This document shows, piece by piece, positions 1 to 8,840 of a DNA stretch of 64,000 bases. Every line of letters begins with the position of its first letter. Within the stretch, counting starts at the first letter, position 1. Under the pieces are notes generated by a model. The model saw nothing but the letters and a program-made list of their open reading frames with translations, had not been told where the DNA came from and did not search any database. The stretch is from CAVSRC01 sp963732845. Its GTDB lineage: Bacteria > Pseudomonadota > Alphaproteobacteria > Rhizobiales > Kaistiaceae. The position numbers and the translations under genes were made by a program. The stretch is taken from positions 186,001 to 250,000 of the forward strand of contig CAVTBE010000011.1 of assembly GCA_963732845.1 (NCBI GenBank), read 5' to 3'.

Positions 1-1019
1 GCGGAGATCGGGCCGCCGTCATAGCTGGCGAGGATGAGGTAGAAGGTGCCGCCAAACTTCAGGCCGACGCTGGTGGCGACGATTGCCGGGCCGGCGTTCA
101 GACGGGTGATGTGGACCAGGTCGCGCATCGCCGGGTTGGCGACGACGGCGCAATAGAAATCGCGATAGCCGGGCCGGTCGAAGAAATTCTCGGCGCCCAT
201 GCGCGCCAGCGATTGCGCCTTCTGGGTCATCAGCACGGCAAGCGTGCGCTGGCGTTCGGCGATGTCGGCGACGTCGTCGAAGGTGACGGGGCCGTGCTTC
301 TCGATCTGCTTGAGCTGCTTGCGCGCGGTCTTGCGGGTCGAGGACGAGCGCTTGGCGGCATAGAAGGTCTGCCAGTCGCCGGTAAGCGCGCAGGCGTGCG
401 CCCCGCTCGGGTGCAAGGCCGGCTTGAGCGCCAGGAAGGGGTCGCGGAGCGCGCCGACCTTCTCCGGCATGCGCTGCAGGTCGATGTAGTCGAAGCGGAA
501 ACGCGGATCGCCGGACAGGCGGGCCAGCACGCTGCGCCAGAGGGCGCTGAAACGATCGTCGTCGAGCGTCGCGGCAAAGTCGCGGGCAAGCAGCGGGGCG
601 TTGTAGTCGCACACGTCCGATGCGAGCCAGGTCAGCCGCCGGATGTGGCGGCGGGGCTCGATGGCGAAGGCGAACAGAAACAGCGGCCGGCCGTCGTCGG
701 TCTCGCCGCTGACGATGGCGGGCACCGTTCCGGTCAAGGCGCCGACATGGGTCTGCCAGGCGGCAACCCAGTCGTAGGACTGGAAGGCGGTGCAATCGGA
801 CTGGGCCTCGAGCGCCCGCCACGTGTCGGCAACGGCGGCGAGATCGTCATGGACTGCGATCCGCGGCGGCCAGTCTGCGAGGGGCGCGCCGCGGCTCTCG
901 ACGGCGCCGTCGTCGGCTCCGGCCGACGGTGGCAGCGCCTCGGCAAGCGCGGTGAAAGGGGTTCCCAGATCGAGCACGGAGTCGTTGGGTGTGAGACTGA
1001 TCTGCGACATATGCTTCAT
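1..1019 (-). CDS. GNAT (CelD/BioF2-like) acyltransferase, C-terminus off the window
   Basis: Likely N-acyltransferase of the Acetyltransf_6 (CelD/BioF2-like) GNAT family; the substrate cannot be read. About 339 codons are visible and the stop lies beyond base 1. The ATG at 1019 forms an ATGA overlap with the stop of the FAD oxidoreductase gene just upstream, so the two are probably translationally coupled; an in-frame ATG at 1010 is less likely. A basic segment, KRSSSTRKTARKQLK at residues 223-237, ahead of the C-terminal acceptor part of the fold is typical of the family. The partner oxidoreductase and the nearby polysaccharide deacetylase suggest envelope polysaccharide or secondary-metabolite work, which is inference. 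The family call is fairly safe, the role is not. Confidence 0.7.
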   Translation of the reverse strand, partial: MKHMSQISLTPNDSVLDLGTPFTALAEALPPSAGADDGAVESRGAPLADWPPRIAVHDDLAAVADTWRALEAQSDCTAFQSYDWVAAWQTHVGALTGTVPAIVSGETDDGRPLFLFAFAIEPRRHIRRLTWLASDVCDYNAPLLARDFAATLDDDRFSALWRSVLARLSGDPRFRFDYIDLQRMPEKVGALRDPFLALKPALHPSGAHACALTGDWQTFYAAKRSSSTRKTARKQLKQIEKHGPVTFDDVADIAERQRTLAVLMTQKAQSLARMGAENFFDRPGYRDFYCAVVANPAMRDLVHITRLNAGPAIVATSVGLKFGGTFYLILASYDGGPIS

Positions 1020-2209
1020 GCTCGTGAATTGCCGACCGTCGCCGGTGCGGGGCTGGTGGCGCGGCCGGTGACGAAGGCGTGGGCGCGGCGCGCCATGCCG
1101 CGGCCGACATGGGCGGCGAAGCGCAGGCGCCGGCGCGCCTCCCAGGTGATGCCGGTATTGATGGCCAGGTCGCGGACGCGGAAAGCGCGCTGGCGGCACT
1201 GCACCTCATAGGCCACCTTGGCCTCGTCGGTGTAGAAGGCGGCGATCTTGACAGCGGCCATGCCGGGGCTTGCCAGCCATTCGGGGATGTGGTGGCGGCA
1301 CAGGCGCTCGACGTCGGTGAACACCTTGCCGGTGCCGGTGCCGGCCGCCGGACATGAGGTCGAATAGGCGTCGCCGATGAGCACGATGCCCGGCTTCATG
1401 TAGCCGGTGGTGACATAGAGGTCGACGGGACGGATACGCACCGGGCCGGTGATGGCGACATCGCCGGTGAAGGCCTTGAGCCCCGGCAGCGTCGCGAACA
1501 GCGTCTCGACCGGTGTCTTGCGCATGGCCGAGAGCCACGGGTCGTTCACGTCGCGATAGACGAAGAGGTTCGCCCGGGTCGCCGTGGTGACCGGGAAGAG
1601 GGTGAGGTAGGCGGCGCGGTTGCCGGCATCCTGAGGCACATAGGTCAGCGCCGGGAAATCGAAGGCCGGGCGGCCGAGCGGCGCCATGTCGAAGCCGATC
1701 GAGATCGAATGGTTCGGCGAGACGACATGCCGGTCCATGCCGAAGTTCTGGCGCAGCGCCGCGTTGAGGCCGTTGGCCAGAACGATCAGCCGGGCGGAAA
1801 TCCGTTCGCCGCTCGCAAGCGTCAGGCTCTGGCGATCGTCGCTGGTGGCGATTTCCGCGGCCTTGCCGACGATCACGGTCACCTCGGGGGGGATCGCGGT
1901 GCGCACCGTATTGACCAGCCGGTCGTAGAGGATGCCGACCTGGCCGCTCGGCTTGCGGTCGGTCAGCCGGCCGCCGCGGACGATCCAGTTTTCCCCATAC
2001 GGGCTTGCCGCCGCGGCAACGATGTCGCCGAGCCCGGTCCTGGCGAGCAGGCCGAGCTGCTCCTCGTCGAGCTTCTCGCAGCGGAAATCCGGCGGATAGA
2101 CCTCATGCGGGTCGACCAGCACGGTGTCGATCCCGGCCCGTCCGAGTATGGCGGCAGCCGCCGAACCGGCGAGCCCGCCTCCGATGATGGCAATGTCGGT
2201 ATGCCGCAC
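1016..2209 (-). CDS. FAD-dependent oxidoreductase (PHBH-fold)
   Basis: Flavoprotein monooxygenase or reductase of 397 residues with the p-hydroxybenzoate-hydroxylase fold. The N-terminal dinucleotide motif GGGLAG is at residues 10-15, right after a beta-strand (DIAII), and the second FAD-binding motif GDAYSTSCPAAGTG is at 279-292. The substrate region in between (about 160-260) shows no diagnostic motif, so halogenase, hydroxylase and saturase-type functions cannot be separated. It overlaps the downstream GNAT gene by 4 bp and is divergent from the AMP-ligase-like gene across an AT-rich 332-base gap. This gene pair most likely modifies one shared substrate. Confidence 0.72.
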   Translation of the reverse strand: MRHTDIAIIGGGLAGSAAAAILGRAGIDTVLVDPHEVYPPDFRCEKLDEEQLGLLARTGLGDIVAAAASPYGENWIVRGGRLTDRKPSGQVGILYDRLVNTVRTAIPPEVTVIVGKAAEIATSDDRQSLTLASGERISARLIVLANGLNAALRQNFGMDRHVVSPNHSISIGFDMAPLGRPAFDFPALTYVPQDAGNRAAYLTLFPVTTATRANLFVYRDVNDPWLSAMRKTPVETLFATLPGLKAFTGDVAITGPVRIRPVDLYVTTGYMKPGIVLIGDAYSTSCPAAGTGTGKVFTDVERLCRHHIPEWLASPGMAAVKIAAFYTDEAKVAYEVQCRQRAFRVRDLAINTGITWEARRRLRFAAHVGRGMARRAHAFVTGRATSPAPATVGNSRA

Positions 2210-2541
2210 GTTTTGACCTCTTCGCTCCGGCGTATCGATCTGGCCTAGAAAACGATAACGGCGCGTAAAGGCGTCCGGTGGTAAGTGAGCTTTTTATGGG
2301 GAGCTTGGGAATACTTATCAAGGCTTAACCTTAACGCCGGTCGATTTGTAAGTATTTCCTGTTTCTTAACCCTAATGCATAAGGTTTCTGTGTGGATGTT
2401 TACCTTGGATTTGTTTTCGGTCTTCAGACAGTCCGCGGCGCGTCTTATGGTGCAACAGGCGCGTCAGGCGAGCGGGGCCAGGACGATCAACCTGGCGGAA
2501 CGCGGCCATTGCGAAAGTGCGGGACAGGGGACAGAAATCGG
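2210..2541. other. AT-rich divergent intergenic region
   Basis: This 332-base gap separates the leftward FAD oxidoreductase from the rightward AMP-ligase-like gene and is clearly richer in A and T than its surroundings. It holds TTAA runs near 2325-2336 and 2367-2376 and must contain promoters for both directions. No convincing -35/-10 pair, RNA gene or operator could be fixed by eye. A longer open frame upstream of 2542 (from 2392) has no coding look and is not taken as part of the gene. Confidence 0.4.
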
Positions 2542-3330
2542 ATGCGCATTGAGGAACGGCTGAAAGAGGGCGTCGCCCGGCACGGTGCCTATCCGGCGGT
2601 CATCGCCGGGCGTGTCAGCCATAGCTATACCGAACTCGACCTGAAATCGGAGCGCCTGGCGGCCGCCCTCAGGAACGGCGGCGTCGCGCATGGCGACCGG
2701 GTCGTGCTGTTCATGGACGACGGCTGGGAGGCCGTGGTGTCGGTCTTCGCCGTGCTCAAGGCGGGTGGCGTGGTGGTGCCGGTCGCTGCGGATGCGACCG
2801 CCGGGACGCTCGGCACGACGCTACAGGAGACGCAGCCGATTGCCGTCGCCACGCAGTCGCGCCTGGCCGCCCTGGTTGCCACGGCGCTCCCCTCGGCGTT
2901 GTCGGTCAGGCTGGTGGTGCTGGCCGGCGGCGATCGGGCACGGGCCGGCAGCACCTGCATCTCCTTCGAGGAAGCGGTCGAACGCGTCGGGCGCGTGCCC
3001 TCTGTGGCGGTGGCCGGCAGCGATGCCGATCCTGCCGCCGTCTTCGGTGGGCAAGCGCGGTTCAGCCATCGGCAACTGGCCGAGGATGCGGCTGGGGCGG
3101 CGCTCGCCGGCGAAGCCATCGTGCTGTCGTCAATCGCCGAACGCGCCGGCTTCAGCCGTCTGGTGGCGGCGATCGATACTGGCAGTGCCATGATGGTGCG
3201 CTCGCGCTTCGTGCACGCGGCGGCAGTCGAACGACGCACTGCCGATATATCGCGGCGCGAAGCGGCGCACGGTGTTGCGACGCTGCGCGACGCGGGACTG
3301 GCGGGCGCAACGCCCGTTTTCCAGGGGTAA
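2542..3330 (+). CDS. AMP-ligase-like (ANL) N-terminal domain protein lacking the P-loop
   Basis: A 262-residue protein that follows the N-terminal subdomain of acyl-CoA synthetases and NRPS adenylation domains: start of fold at 1-30 (YTELD at 29-33), GDRVVLFMDDG at 51-61, AVLKAGGVVVPV at 70-81. At residues 164-178, where the ATP-binding YTSGTTGxPKG loop should be, there is only AAVFGGQARFSHRQL, so the P-loop is deleted. The match ends near residue 260 and the C-terminal half of the enzyme is absent. It is therefore unlikely to adenylate; a structural or regulatory partner role, or a relic, is possible. The stop is 43 bases before the deacetylase start, suggesting an operon. The start at 2542 is chosen because homology begins there. 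Confidence 0.6.
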   Translation: MRIEERLKEGVARHGAYPAVIAGRVSHSYTELDLKSERLAAALRNGGVAHGDRVVLFMDDGWEAVVSVFAVLKAGGVVVPVAADATAGTLGTTLQETQPIAVATQSRLAALVATALPSALSVRLVVLAGGDRARAGSTCISFEEAVERVGRVPSVAVAGSDADPAAVFGGQARFSHRQLAEDAAGAALAGEAIVLSSIAERAGFSRLVAAIDTGSAMMVRSRFVHAAAVERRTADISRREAAHGVATLRDAGLAGATPVFQG

Positions 3331-3373
3331 ACACGACCGCCGGTGCGGCGGGTAGCAGCATGAGGAGCATGTC

Positions 3374-4432
3374 GTGCCGGATCTGAGAAAGAGGGCCATC
3401 CGAGCCGGCCTCGAGACCCTTTATTTCACCGGCACGCACCGGCTGGCGCAGTCGTTCCTTGGCGGGCGCGGCGCCATCCTCACCTTTCATCGGGTCCTGC
3501 CGTTCCACGACGAGCCGTTCCAGCCGCACCGCGGCCTGGAGATCACGCCGTCCTTTCTCGACGCGGTGCTGGTGGCGCTGCGCCGGGCGGATGTCGATAT
3601 CGTCTCGATGGACGAGGCATGGCGGCGGCTGACCGGTGACCCGGGCGAGCGCCGCTTCGTTGCCATCACCTTCGACGACGGCTATCGCGATACGCTCGAA
3701 CACGCCTGGCCGATCCTCAAGCAGCACGAGGTGCCGGCGACGCTCTTCATCGCCTCGGCCTTTGCCGAAGGGACCGGCGTCCTGTGGTGGGAGGTGCTCG
3801 GCCAGGCGGTGGCGCGGAACCAGACGCTCGCCATCGATATGGACGGCGAAGAACGCGCCTTCGATTGCAGCACGCCGCAGGCCAAGAACGAAACCTACGA
3901 GGTGCTCTACGGCAGGCTGCGCGGCAAGCCGGACGAAGCCGGCGTGCAGGCGGCGACGGGCGCGATCGCCGCGCGGGCCGGCATCGATACCGCCGCCCAG
4001 TGCCGCGCATTGTGCATGGGCTGGGAGGAGCTTGCCGGGCTTGCCGCCGATCCGCTGATCACCATCGGCTCGCACACGGTGAGCCACCCGTTCCTGACCA
4101 AATGCGATGCCGACACCGTGCGCGCCGAAATGACCGAATCGCGCTCCATGATCGAGGAGAAGCTCGGCGTCAGGCCGGAGCATTTCGCCTATCCGGTCGG
4201 CGCCCCCGATGCCGCCGGTCCGCGCGAGTTCACCATGGCGATGCAAGTCGGCTACCGTACCGGCGTGACGACGCGCCCGGGCGTCATCTTCGCCGACCAC
4301 GCGCGGCATCTGACGGCGCTGCCACGCATCTCGGTCAATGGCGAGTTCCAGCAGCTGCGCTTCCTCGAGGTGCTGCTGTCGGGCACCGCGACCGCGCTCC
4401 TCAACCGCTTCCGCCGCGTCCACGCGGCGTGA
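3374..4432 (+). CDS. polysaccharide deacetylase (NodB-homology domain)
   Basis: Carbohydrate esterase family 4 type deacetylase, 352 residues, expected to remove N- or O-acetyl groups from a cell-surface or precursor polysaccharide. NodB-fold motif 1, TFDDG, is at 99-103 with the catalytic and metal-binding Asp pair, and motif 2, SHTVSHP, is at 233-239 with both metal-ligand histidines. No signal peptide is evident. The likely start is GTG at 3374 behind a GAGGAG ribosome-binding site; the nearby ATG at 3369 is out of frame. It lies 43 bases after the AMP-ligase-like gene and probably shares its transcript. The substrate is unknown. Confidence 0.85.
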   Translation: MPDLRKRAIRAGLETLYFTGTHRLAQSFLGGRGAILTFHRVLPFHDEPFQPHRGLEITPSFLDAVLVALRRADVDIVSMDEAWRRLTGDPGERRFVAITFDDGYRDTLEHAWPILKQHEVPATLFIASAFAEGTGVLWWEVLGQAVARNQTLAIDMDGEERAFDCSTPQAKNETYEVLYGRLRGKPDEAGVQAATGAIAARAGIDTAAQCRALCMGWEELAGLAADPLITIGSHTVSHPFLTKCDADTVRAEMTESRSMIEEKLGVRPEHFAYPVGAPDAAGPREFTMAMQVGYRTGVTTRPGVIFADHARHLTALPRISVNGEFQQLRFLEVLLSGTATALLNRFRRVHAA

Positions 4433-4526
4433 CGAAAGGGGCCGCCGGCGGCCCCGACGTCTGCAGCACGAATCGACGCTCGTTCCGTTCCGGGCATCCA
4501 AAATTGGCACTTCCCCCCTTGTGGGG

Positions 4527-5715
4527 GAGGGGAATCGCATGTGGGGTTGGGAGGGCTGTTGCCAATTTCGGCGAACAGGATTTTGAGGGTCTCTCCGCGT
4601 TTTCGGGGAGAGAGCCATGGAGAGGTTCAAGGACTGCTTCGCGGATTTGCCTGATCCGCGCGCGGCCAACGCGATGCACGATCTCACCGAGGTGCTGTTC
4701 GTCGCGCTGGCGGCGCTGTTGTGCGGGGCAGAAGGCTGCGTCGACATGGCCGACTTCGGCCGCGCCAAGGAGGGGCTGTTGCGGCAGGTATTGCGCCTGG
4801 AGCACGGCATCCCCAGCCACGACACCTTCAGCCGGGTGTTCCGGGTACTGCGGCCGGAGGCCTTCGAGGCCGCCTTCCGCCGCTTCATGGCCGCCTTCGG
4901 GCGGGCCAGCCGCGTCCGCGGAGTGGTGGCGATCGACGGCAAGGCGGTCAAGGGCGCCTACGGCCGCGGCCGCAAGACGACACCGCTGCATCTGGTCAAC
5001 GTGTGGGCGGCCGAGGCCCGGCTGGCTCTGGCGCAACACACCGCTCCCGGCCGCAACGAGACGGCCGGCGTCCTCGAGGCCCTCGGGCTGTTGTCGCTCA
5101 AGGGCTGCATCGTCACGGCTGATGCCCTGCATTGCCGCGCCGACACCGCCCAGGCCATCCGCGACGCCGAGGCCGACTACGTGCTCGCCCTCAAGGAGAA
5201 CCATCCCAAGCTGTGGGCAGATGCCTGTCAGACGATCGTAGGCGCCAAGCGGTCCGACCAAGCCTGCACCGAACAGCCGATCAGCCATGGCCGTCACGAA
5301 TGGCGCCAGATCGTCGTGGTGGGGACCCTCGGCCTCGGCCGCAAGCATGGCTTCCCCGCCCTGCGTGCCGTGGCCCGTCTCACCGCGCGGCGCACGCTCG
5401 ACGGCGGCCAAAGCGAGGAGACGGTCCGCTACTTCCTGCTCTCCCGCCGCTTCTCCGCCAAGCGCCTGCTCACCATCGTGCGCCAGCACTGGGGCATCGA
5501 GAACCAACTGCACTGGGTGCTCGACGTCATCCTCAACGAGGATCGCGCCAGGAACCGCAAAGATCACGGGCCCGAGAACATCGCCATCCTCAGAAAGCTT
5601 GCCCTCAACCTGCTGCGCTCCCACCCCGACACAGCTTCCATCCGACGCAAGGTTAAACGCGCCGCCTGGGACGATGCCTACTCCTCTCTCTCCTCGCCGA
5701 CATGCGATAGCCCTG
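4527..5715 (+). mobile_element. ISAs1-family insertion sequence, 1.19 kb
   Basis: Element with imperfect terminal inverted repeats: the left end reads GAGGGGAATCGCATGTGG from 4527 and the right end, read inward from 5715, is CAGGGCTATCGCATGTCGG; they share ATCGCATGT. The 9-base word CCTTGTGGG lies at 4517-4525 and again at 5716-5724, a probable target duplication (one extra G separates the left copy from the end). The insertion target is a member of the palindromic repeat family also seen at 5951-5973. An alternative left end at 4551 (GAGGGCTGTT) resembles ISAs1 termini too but gives no duplication. Length fits the family. Confidence 0.62.
4617..5710 (+). CDS. ISAs1-family transposase with frameshifted C-terminus
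   Basis: DDE transposase that mobilises the surrounding element. It starts with the family-typical MERFKDCFADLPDPR, has catalytic Asp in VVAIDGKAVKG (about residue 105), a second Asp in VTADALHC (about 165) and the Glu region HWGIENQLHWVLD followed by NEDRARNR. One base seems to be missing at about 5681 (TACTCC for an expected TACCTCC). Restoring it gives YLLSLLADMR and a TAG at 5708-5710 inside the right inverted repeat. As written, the frame instead runs on to 6134 and into the antisense of the next gene. The catalytic core is intact, so activity may persist with an altered tail. Confidence 0.8.
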
Positions 5716-6009
5716 CCTTGTGGGAGGTCGGATTTCCCCGGTTTGCATCGGCAAACCGGCCTTGGAAATCCGGGAGAGGGGTGCCCCGCTGCGGTCATGA
5801 TGAAGCGATGGTGGAGCCGGCCGCGCCGGCGCGTGCACGGCCGAGACTCCCGCGGACGCGGCCCGCGCCATCCGCGGCGTGCCTTCCATCCGCGACTTAC
5901 CCCTCTCCCTGTTTTTCTAAGCTCGCTTGCGCTCGCCAAGAAAAACAGCCCTCCCCCACAAGGGGGGAGGGGAGAATGGGGCGGCTTCATCGCTCAATGT
6001 CGATCGGTC
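5716..6009. repeat. hairpin-rich palindromic repeats beside the IS
   Basis: This gap between the IS and the FAH gene holds no credible gene. It contains a hairpin at 5730-5771 (outer arms GGATTTCC and GGAAATCC, inner arms CGGTTTGC and GCAAACCG), a second hairpin at about 5911-5950 (arms TGTTTTTCT and AAGAAAAACA around CGCTTGCG), and a G/C palindrome at 5951-5973 built from CCTCCCCC and GGGGGGAGGG. The last one matches, in reverse, the sequence into which the IS inserted at 4511-4526. These look like REP-type intergenic elements. Confidence 0.6.
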
Positions 6010-7185
6010 CTAAATCAGTCCGCGCTTGGCCAGGTTGCGCATCAGCGCGGCCGCGCCGAAGGTCCACGGCTCCGCTTCATCGGTGTGCACCACCCGGTTC
6101 GACAGGCGGCCGAGCTTCTCGGTGGCGATGGTGACGATGTCGCCAATTTTGTGGGTGAAGCCCTGGCCGGGCTCGTCGCGGTCCTCAACCGGCGCGAACA
6201 TGGTGCCGAGATAGAGCACGACGCCATCGGGATACTGGTGATGCTTGCCGATGGCGGAGGCCATCAGATCGGCCGGGTCGCGGCTGATCCGGCTCATGGC
6301 GCTGGCCCCTTCCAGACGGAAACCGTCCTCGCCGGTCACCGTCAGCTCGACTTCGGCGTGGCGGATGTCGTCGAGCGAGAAGCCGTGGCTGAAGAGGCGG
6401 ATGAAGGGCCCGATCGAGCCGCTGGCATTGTTGTCCTTGGCCTTGCCGAGGAGCAGGGCGGAGCGCCCTTCGATGTCGCGCAGGTTGACGTCGTTGCCGA
6501 GCGCGGCGCCGACGATGGCGCCGGTCGAGGAAGCGACCAGCACCACCTCGGGCTCCGGATTGTTCCATGACGACATGGGATGGATGCCGACCTCGGCCAG
6601 GTGGCCGACGGCGGCCATGGGCGGCGCCTTGGTGAAGATCTCGGCGTCCGGCCCGATGCCGACCTCGAGATATTGCGACCACATGCCCTTGTCGACGAGC
6701 AGGTCCTTGAGCGCCATTGCCTCCGGCGAGCCGGGCTTGAGCCGGGCGAGGTCGTGGCCGATCAACCCGCCGATCTCGGCGCGCACTTCCGCCGCGTTCT
6801 CGGGCGCGCCGTGGGCGCGCTCCTCGATGACGCGCTCCAGCATGGATACGGCGAAGGTGACGCCGGCCGCCTTGATTGCCTGCAGGTCGACCGGCGCCAG
6901 CAGCCAGGGTTTGGCCGGGTCGCGCGCCGCCCGCGGCGTGTTGGCGAGGATGTCGTCGATCGAGCCGATGGGCTCGCCGCTGGCGTCATGGGCCAGCCCC
7001 GCCGGCTCCGGTGCTTCGCACAGGTCGCGCATGGTCGGCGCCGCCGCGGAGATATCGACCACCTCGACGCCACGCACCGACACCACCGAGGGGCCGTCAA
7101 GGTCCGGGCGCCACACCCGGCCGACCAGGATTGCCTGGCTGGCATCGTCGGGCAGTGCGAACGAGGCGCTGGCATTGAGTTTCAT
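6010..7185 (-). CDS. fumarylacetoacetate hydrolase (FAH) family protein
   Basis: FAH-fold enzyme of 391 residues. Members hydrolyse or hydrate carbon-carbon bonds or dehydrate keto-acids. The metal-binding carboxylates sit in NPEPEVVL (209-216) and the GNDVNLRDIEG segment (230-240) is a family signature. The long N-terminal domain (1-100) resembles members that work in aldose or aldonic-acid degradation, where they act on 2-keto-3-deoxy sugar acids. The UxaA-type dehydratase and ribokinase a few kilobases away fit a sugar-acid theme, but they are not in one operon with it. Substrate is inference. Start ATG at 7185. Confidence 0.78.
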   Translation of the reverse strand: MKLNASASFALPDDASQAILVGRVWRPDLDGPSVVSVRGVEVVDISAAAPTMRDLCEAPEPAGLAHDASGEPIGSIDDILANTPRAARDPAKPWLLAPVDLQAIKAAGVTFAVSMLERVIEERAHGAPENAAEVRAEIGGLIGHDLARLKPGSPEAMALKDLLVDKGMWSQYLEVGIGPDAEIFTKAPPMAAVGHLAEVGIHPMSSWNNPEPEVVLVASSTGAIVGAALGNDVNLRDIEGRSALLLGKAKDNNASGSIGPFIRLFSHGFSLDDIRHAEVELTVTGEDGFRLEGASAMSRISRDPADLMASAIGKHHQYPDGVVLYLGTMFAPVEDRDEPGQGFTHKIGDIVTIATEKLGRLSNRVVHTDEAEPWTFGAAALMRNLAKRGLI

Positions 7186-7400
7186 CGGAGTTTCCCCTCC
7201 TCTTCTTCTGTTGCCGTTTCTCCACAGATGGGCGGCGAAATTCTCTCCACGTCAACCCGTCGGCAGACCTTTCGTTCACCCCTGATAGAATCGCCGAGGC
7301 GATGCGGTCCCCGAATCGCCACGGGGGCTGCGGTCGCGTCCGCCGAAACGAGGCACGGTCGATGGGGCGTCGGCCGGTTTGTCGGAAAGGGGTTGAACGC

Positions 7401-7840
7401 ATGAGACATTTCACCAAGCTTGGTACAGCCGCGCTGGCCGGGGCCATCTGCCTGCCGTTGGCGGCCTTCGCCGCCGCGCCGGACACTCTCGACCGGGTGC
7501 CGCCGCACCAAAGGTGGCGCCGGGTCTGATCGCACCGCTGGAATACCGGATGGGCACGGAGATGGTCGTGCGCGATTGGGTCTTGTGCGTGTCGCAGGCC
7601 TTCGCCGAGTTGCTGGCCAAGGCGCGTGCCGCGGGGGTCGAGGCGGCGCTGGTTGCCTATGACGACCTCAAGACGGCGAAATCCTGCGGCCAGTTCTCGC
7701 AGCTCACGGTCGTCCTCCACGAATCGCTCTACGCCTCGACGGCCGACGACAACGCCCAGGTCTTCAGTGCGGCGGTGAACATCGCCGGACATTGGGCGAA
7801 CGCCTTCCTGGTCGAAGGCGGGCTGCCGGCGGAACACTAA
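7401..7840 (+). pseudogene. small secreted protein split by a frameshift
   Basis: From ATG 7401 the frame encodes a clear signal peptide (MRHFTKLGTAALAGAICLP, cleavage likely after AFA) and then stops at 7529. A second frame, open from 7514 to 7840, continues with VAPGLIAPLEYRMGTEM and a helical body rich in Ala. Adding one A to the CAAAGG run at about 7508-7512 joins them as HQKVAPGL, giving one exported protein of about 146 residues. The native stop is at 7840. No known family is recognised. The break may be a base-calling error or real decay; the joined product looks sensible, so a single functional gene is possible. Confidence 0.5.
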
Positions 7841-8064
7841 GCCGGCTCGACAGATCGGCTGGTTGGCTTGCGGGTGCGTTGAGGAAATTGTCCTTGCGCA
7901 CTGCACGCATGGGCCTTTTGCCGAGTGTGGCAAGCAGTCTGGAATTTTTCCATGGAAAGGCCGCAACTCGGCCCACCGTTCGCCGGTTTCGGGTGGCGTA
8001 GTCCCTCGCGGTTGGGGGCGAACGCAGCGTTGTGGCGCTGCGATCCAACCAGAAGAGGGAAATC

Positions 8065-8325
8065 ATGAAGAAGCTGATGATTGCTGCCGGCGCAGCCAGC
8101 CTGCTCGCGATGTCGTCTCTGGCGGCCCTTGCCGACGAGGCGCAGGGTTCGATCACCTCCGTCGATCCGTCGGCGATGACCGTCACCCTCGACGACGGCA
8201 ACACATACAACTTGCCTGCCAGCGTCGATGCAGCCTCGCTGCAGATCGGCGAGAAGGTGACCATCCAGTTCAGCAAGGACCCCGACGGCAAGATGGCCGC
8301 CACGGCGGTGACGCCGCAGTCCTGA
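8065..8325 (+). CDS. DUF1344 exported protein, copy 1
   Basis: An 86-residue protein with a signal peptide ending near ALADEAQ (residue 24) and a small beta-barrel-like body: GSITSVDPSAMTVTLDDGN, then a NLPASVD segment and KVTIQFSKD. This matches DUF1344, small periplasmic proteins of unknown function common in Rhizobiales. The start ATG 8065 is preceded by AGAGGGAAA. A near-identical paralog follows at 8561, so this is a tandem duplication, each copy with its own terminator. Function is not known. Confidence 0.85.
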   Translation: MKKLMIAAGAASLLAMSSLAALADEAQGSITSVDPSAMTVTLDDGNTYNLPASVDAASLQIGEKVTIQFSKDPDGKMAATAVTPQS

Positions 8326-8347
8326 TCGCAGTCTTCTGAACCGAACG

Positions 8348-8390
8348 GCGGCCGCGTCCAGGGCCCGGGCGCGGCCGCATCTCTTTTGGG
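8348..8390 (+). terminator. rho-independent terminator of DUF1344 copy 1
   Basis: Stem GCGGCCGCG (8348-8356) pairs with CGCGGCCGC (8370-8378), followed by ATCTCTTTT. It lies 22 bases after the stop of the first DUF1344 gene. Confidence 0.7.
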
Positions 8391-8560
8391 CAGAGTGAGC
8401 GTTTTGGCGGGGCGATTGTGTCCGTGCGCCGCCGTCCAGCCATTGTGGCGCCACGGTTCGGTCCACCAAACGCCCGGAATCGGGCGTGGATTCTGCGGCG
8501 CCCGATCCGGGCAACGCGCGAGGTCGGATACGTCGTGTTTCCTTCTCAGGAGAAGAATGA

Positions 8561-8821
8561 ATGAAGAAGTTGGTGATCGCCGCGGGTGCGGCGGTGCTTC
8601 TGGCCATGTCGTCGCTTGCGGCGTTGGCCGACGAAGCGTCGGGGTCGATCACGAACATCGACGAAACGGCCATGACCGTCACCCTCGATGACGGCAACAC
8701 CTACACGTTGCCAGCCGACGTCGATCCGACGTCTCTCAAGGTTGGCGACAAGGTGACGGTCGAATTCACCAAGGATGCCGACGGAAATCTGGCCGCTTCC
8801 GCGGTGAACCCGAGCAACTAG
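8561..8821 (+). CDS. DUF1344 exported protein, copy 2
   Basis: An 86-residue paralog of the gene at 8065. The signal peptide (MKKLVIAAGAAVLLAMSSLA) and the TMTVTLDDGNTYTLPA-like core are shared almost residue for residue with copy 1, with changes concentrated in surface positions (SITNIDETA against SITSVDPSA). The start at 8561 follows the ribosome site AGGAGAAG. Equal length and separate terminators indicate duplication of a whole transcription unit. Role unknown. Confidence 0.85.
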   Translation: MKKLVIAAGAAVLLAMSSLAALADEASGSITNIDETAMTVTLDDGNTYTLPADVDPTSLKVGDKVTVEFTKDADGNLAASAVNPSN

Positions 8822-8840
8822 CCGCAAGCCAATCAATGAG

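Noticed and set aside
111..1211. Long open frame on the plus strand opposite the GNAT and FAD genes
   Set aside because: Antisense shadow: no domain, high Arg/Gly from GC skew, covers two clear genes in the other direction.
2392..2541. Upstream extension of the AMP-ligase-like gene
   Set aside because: Fifty extra codons in an AT-rich leader without homology; fold begins at 2542.
4551..4575. GAGGGCTGTT as the left IS end
   Set aside because: Resembles an ISAs1 terminus but has no duplicate at the other flank; the end at 4527 shares ATCGCATGT and has a near-adjacent direct repeat.
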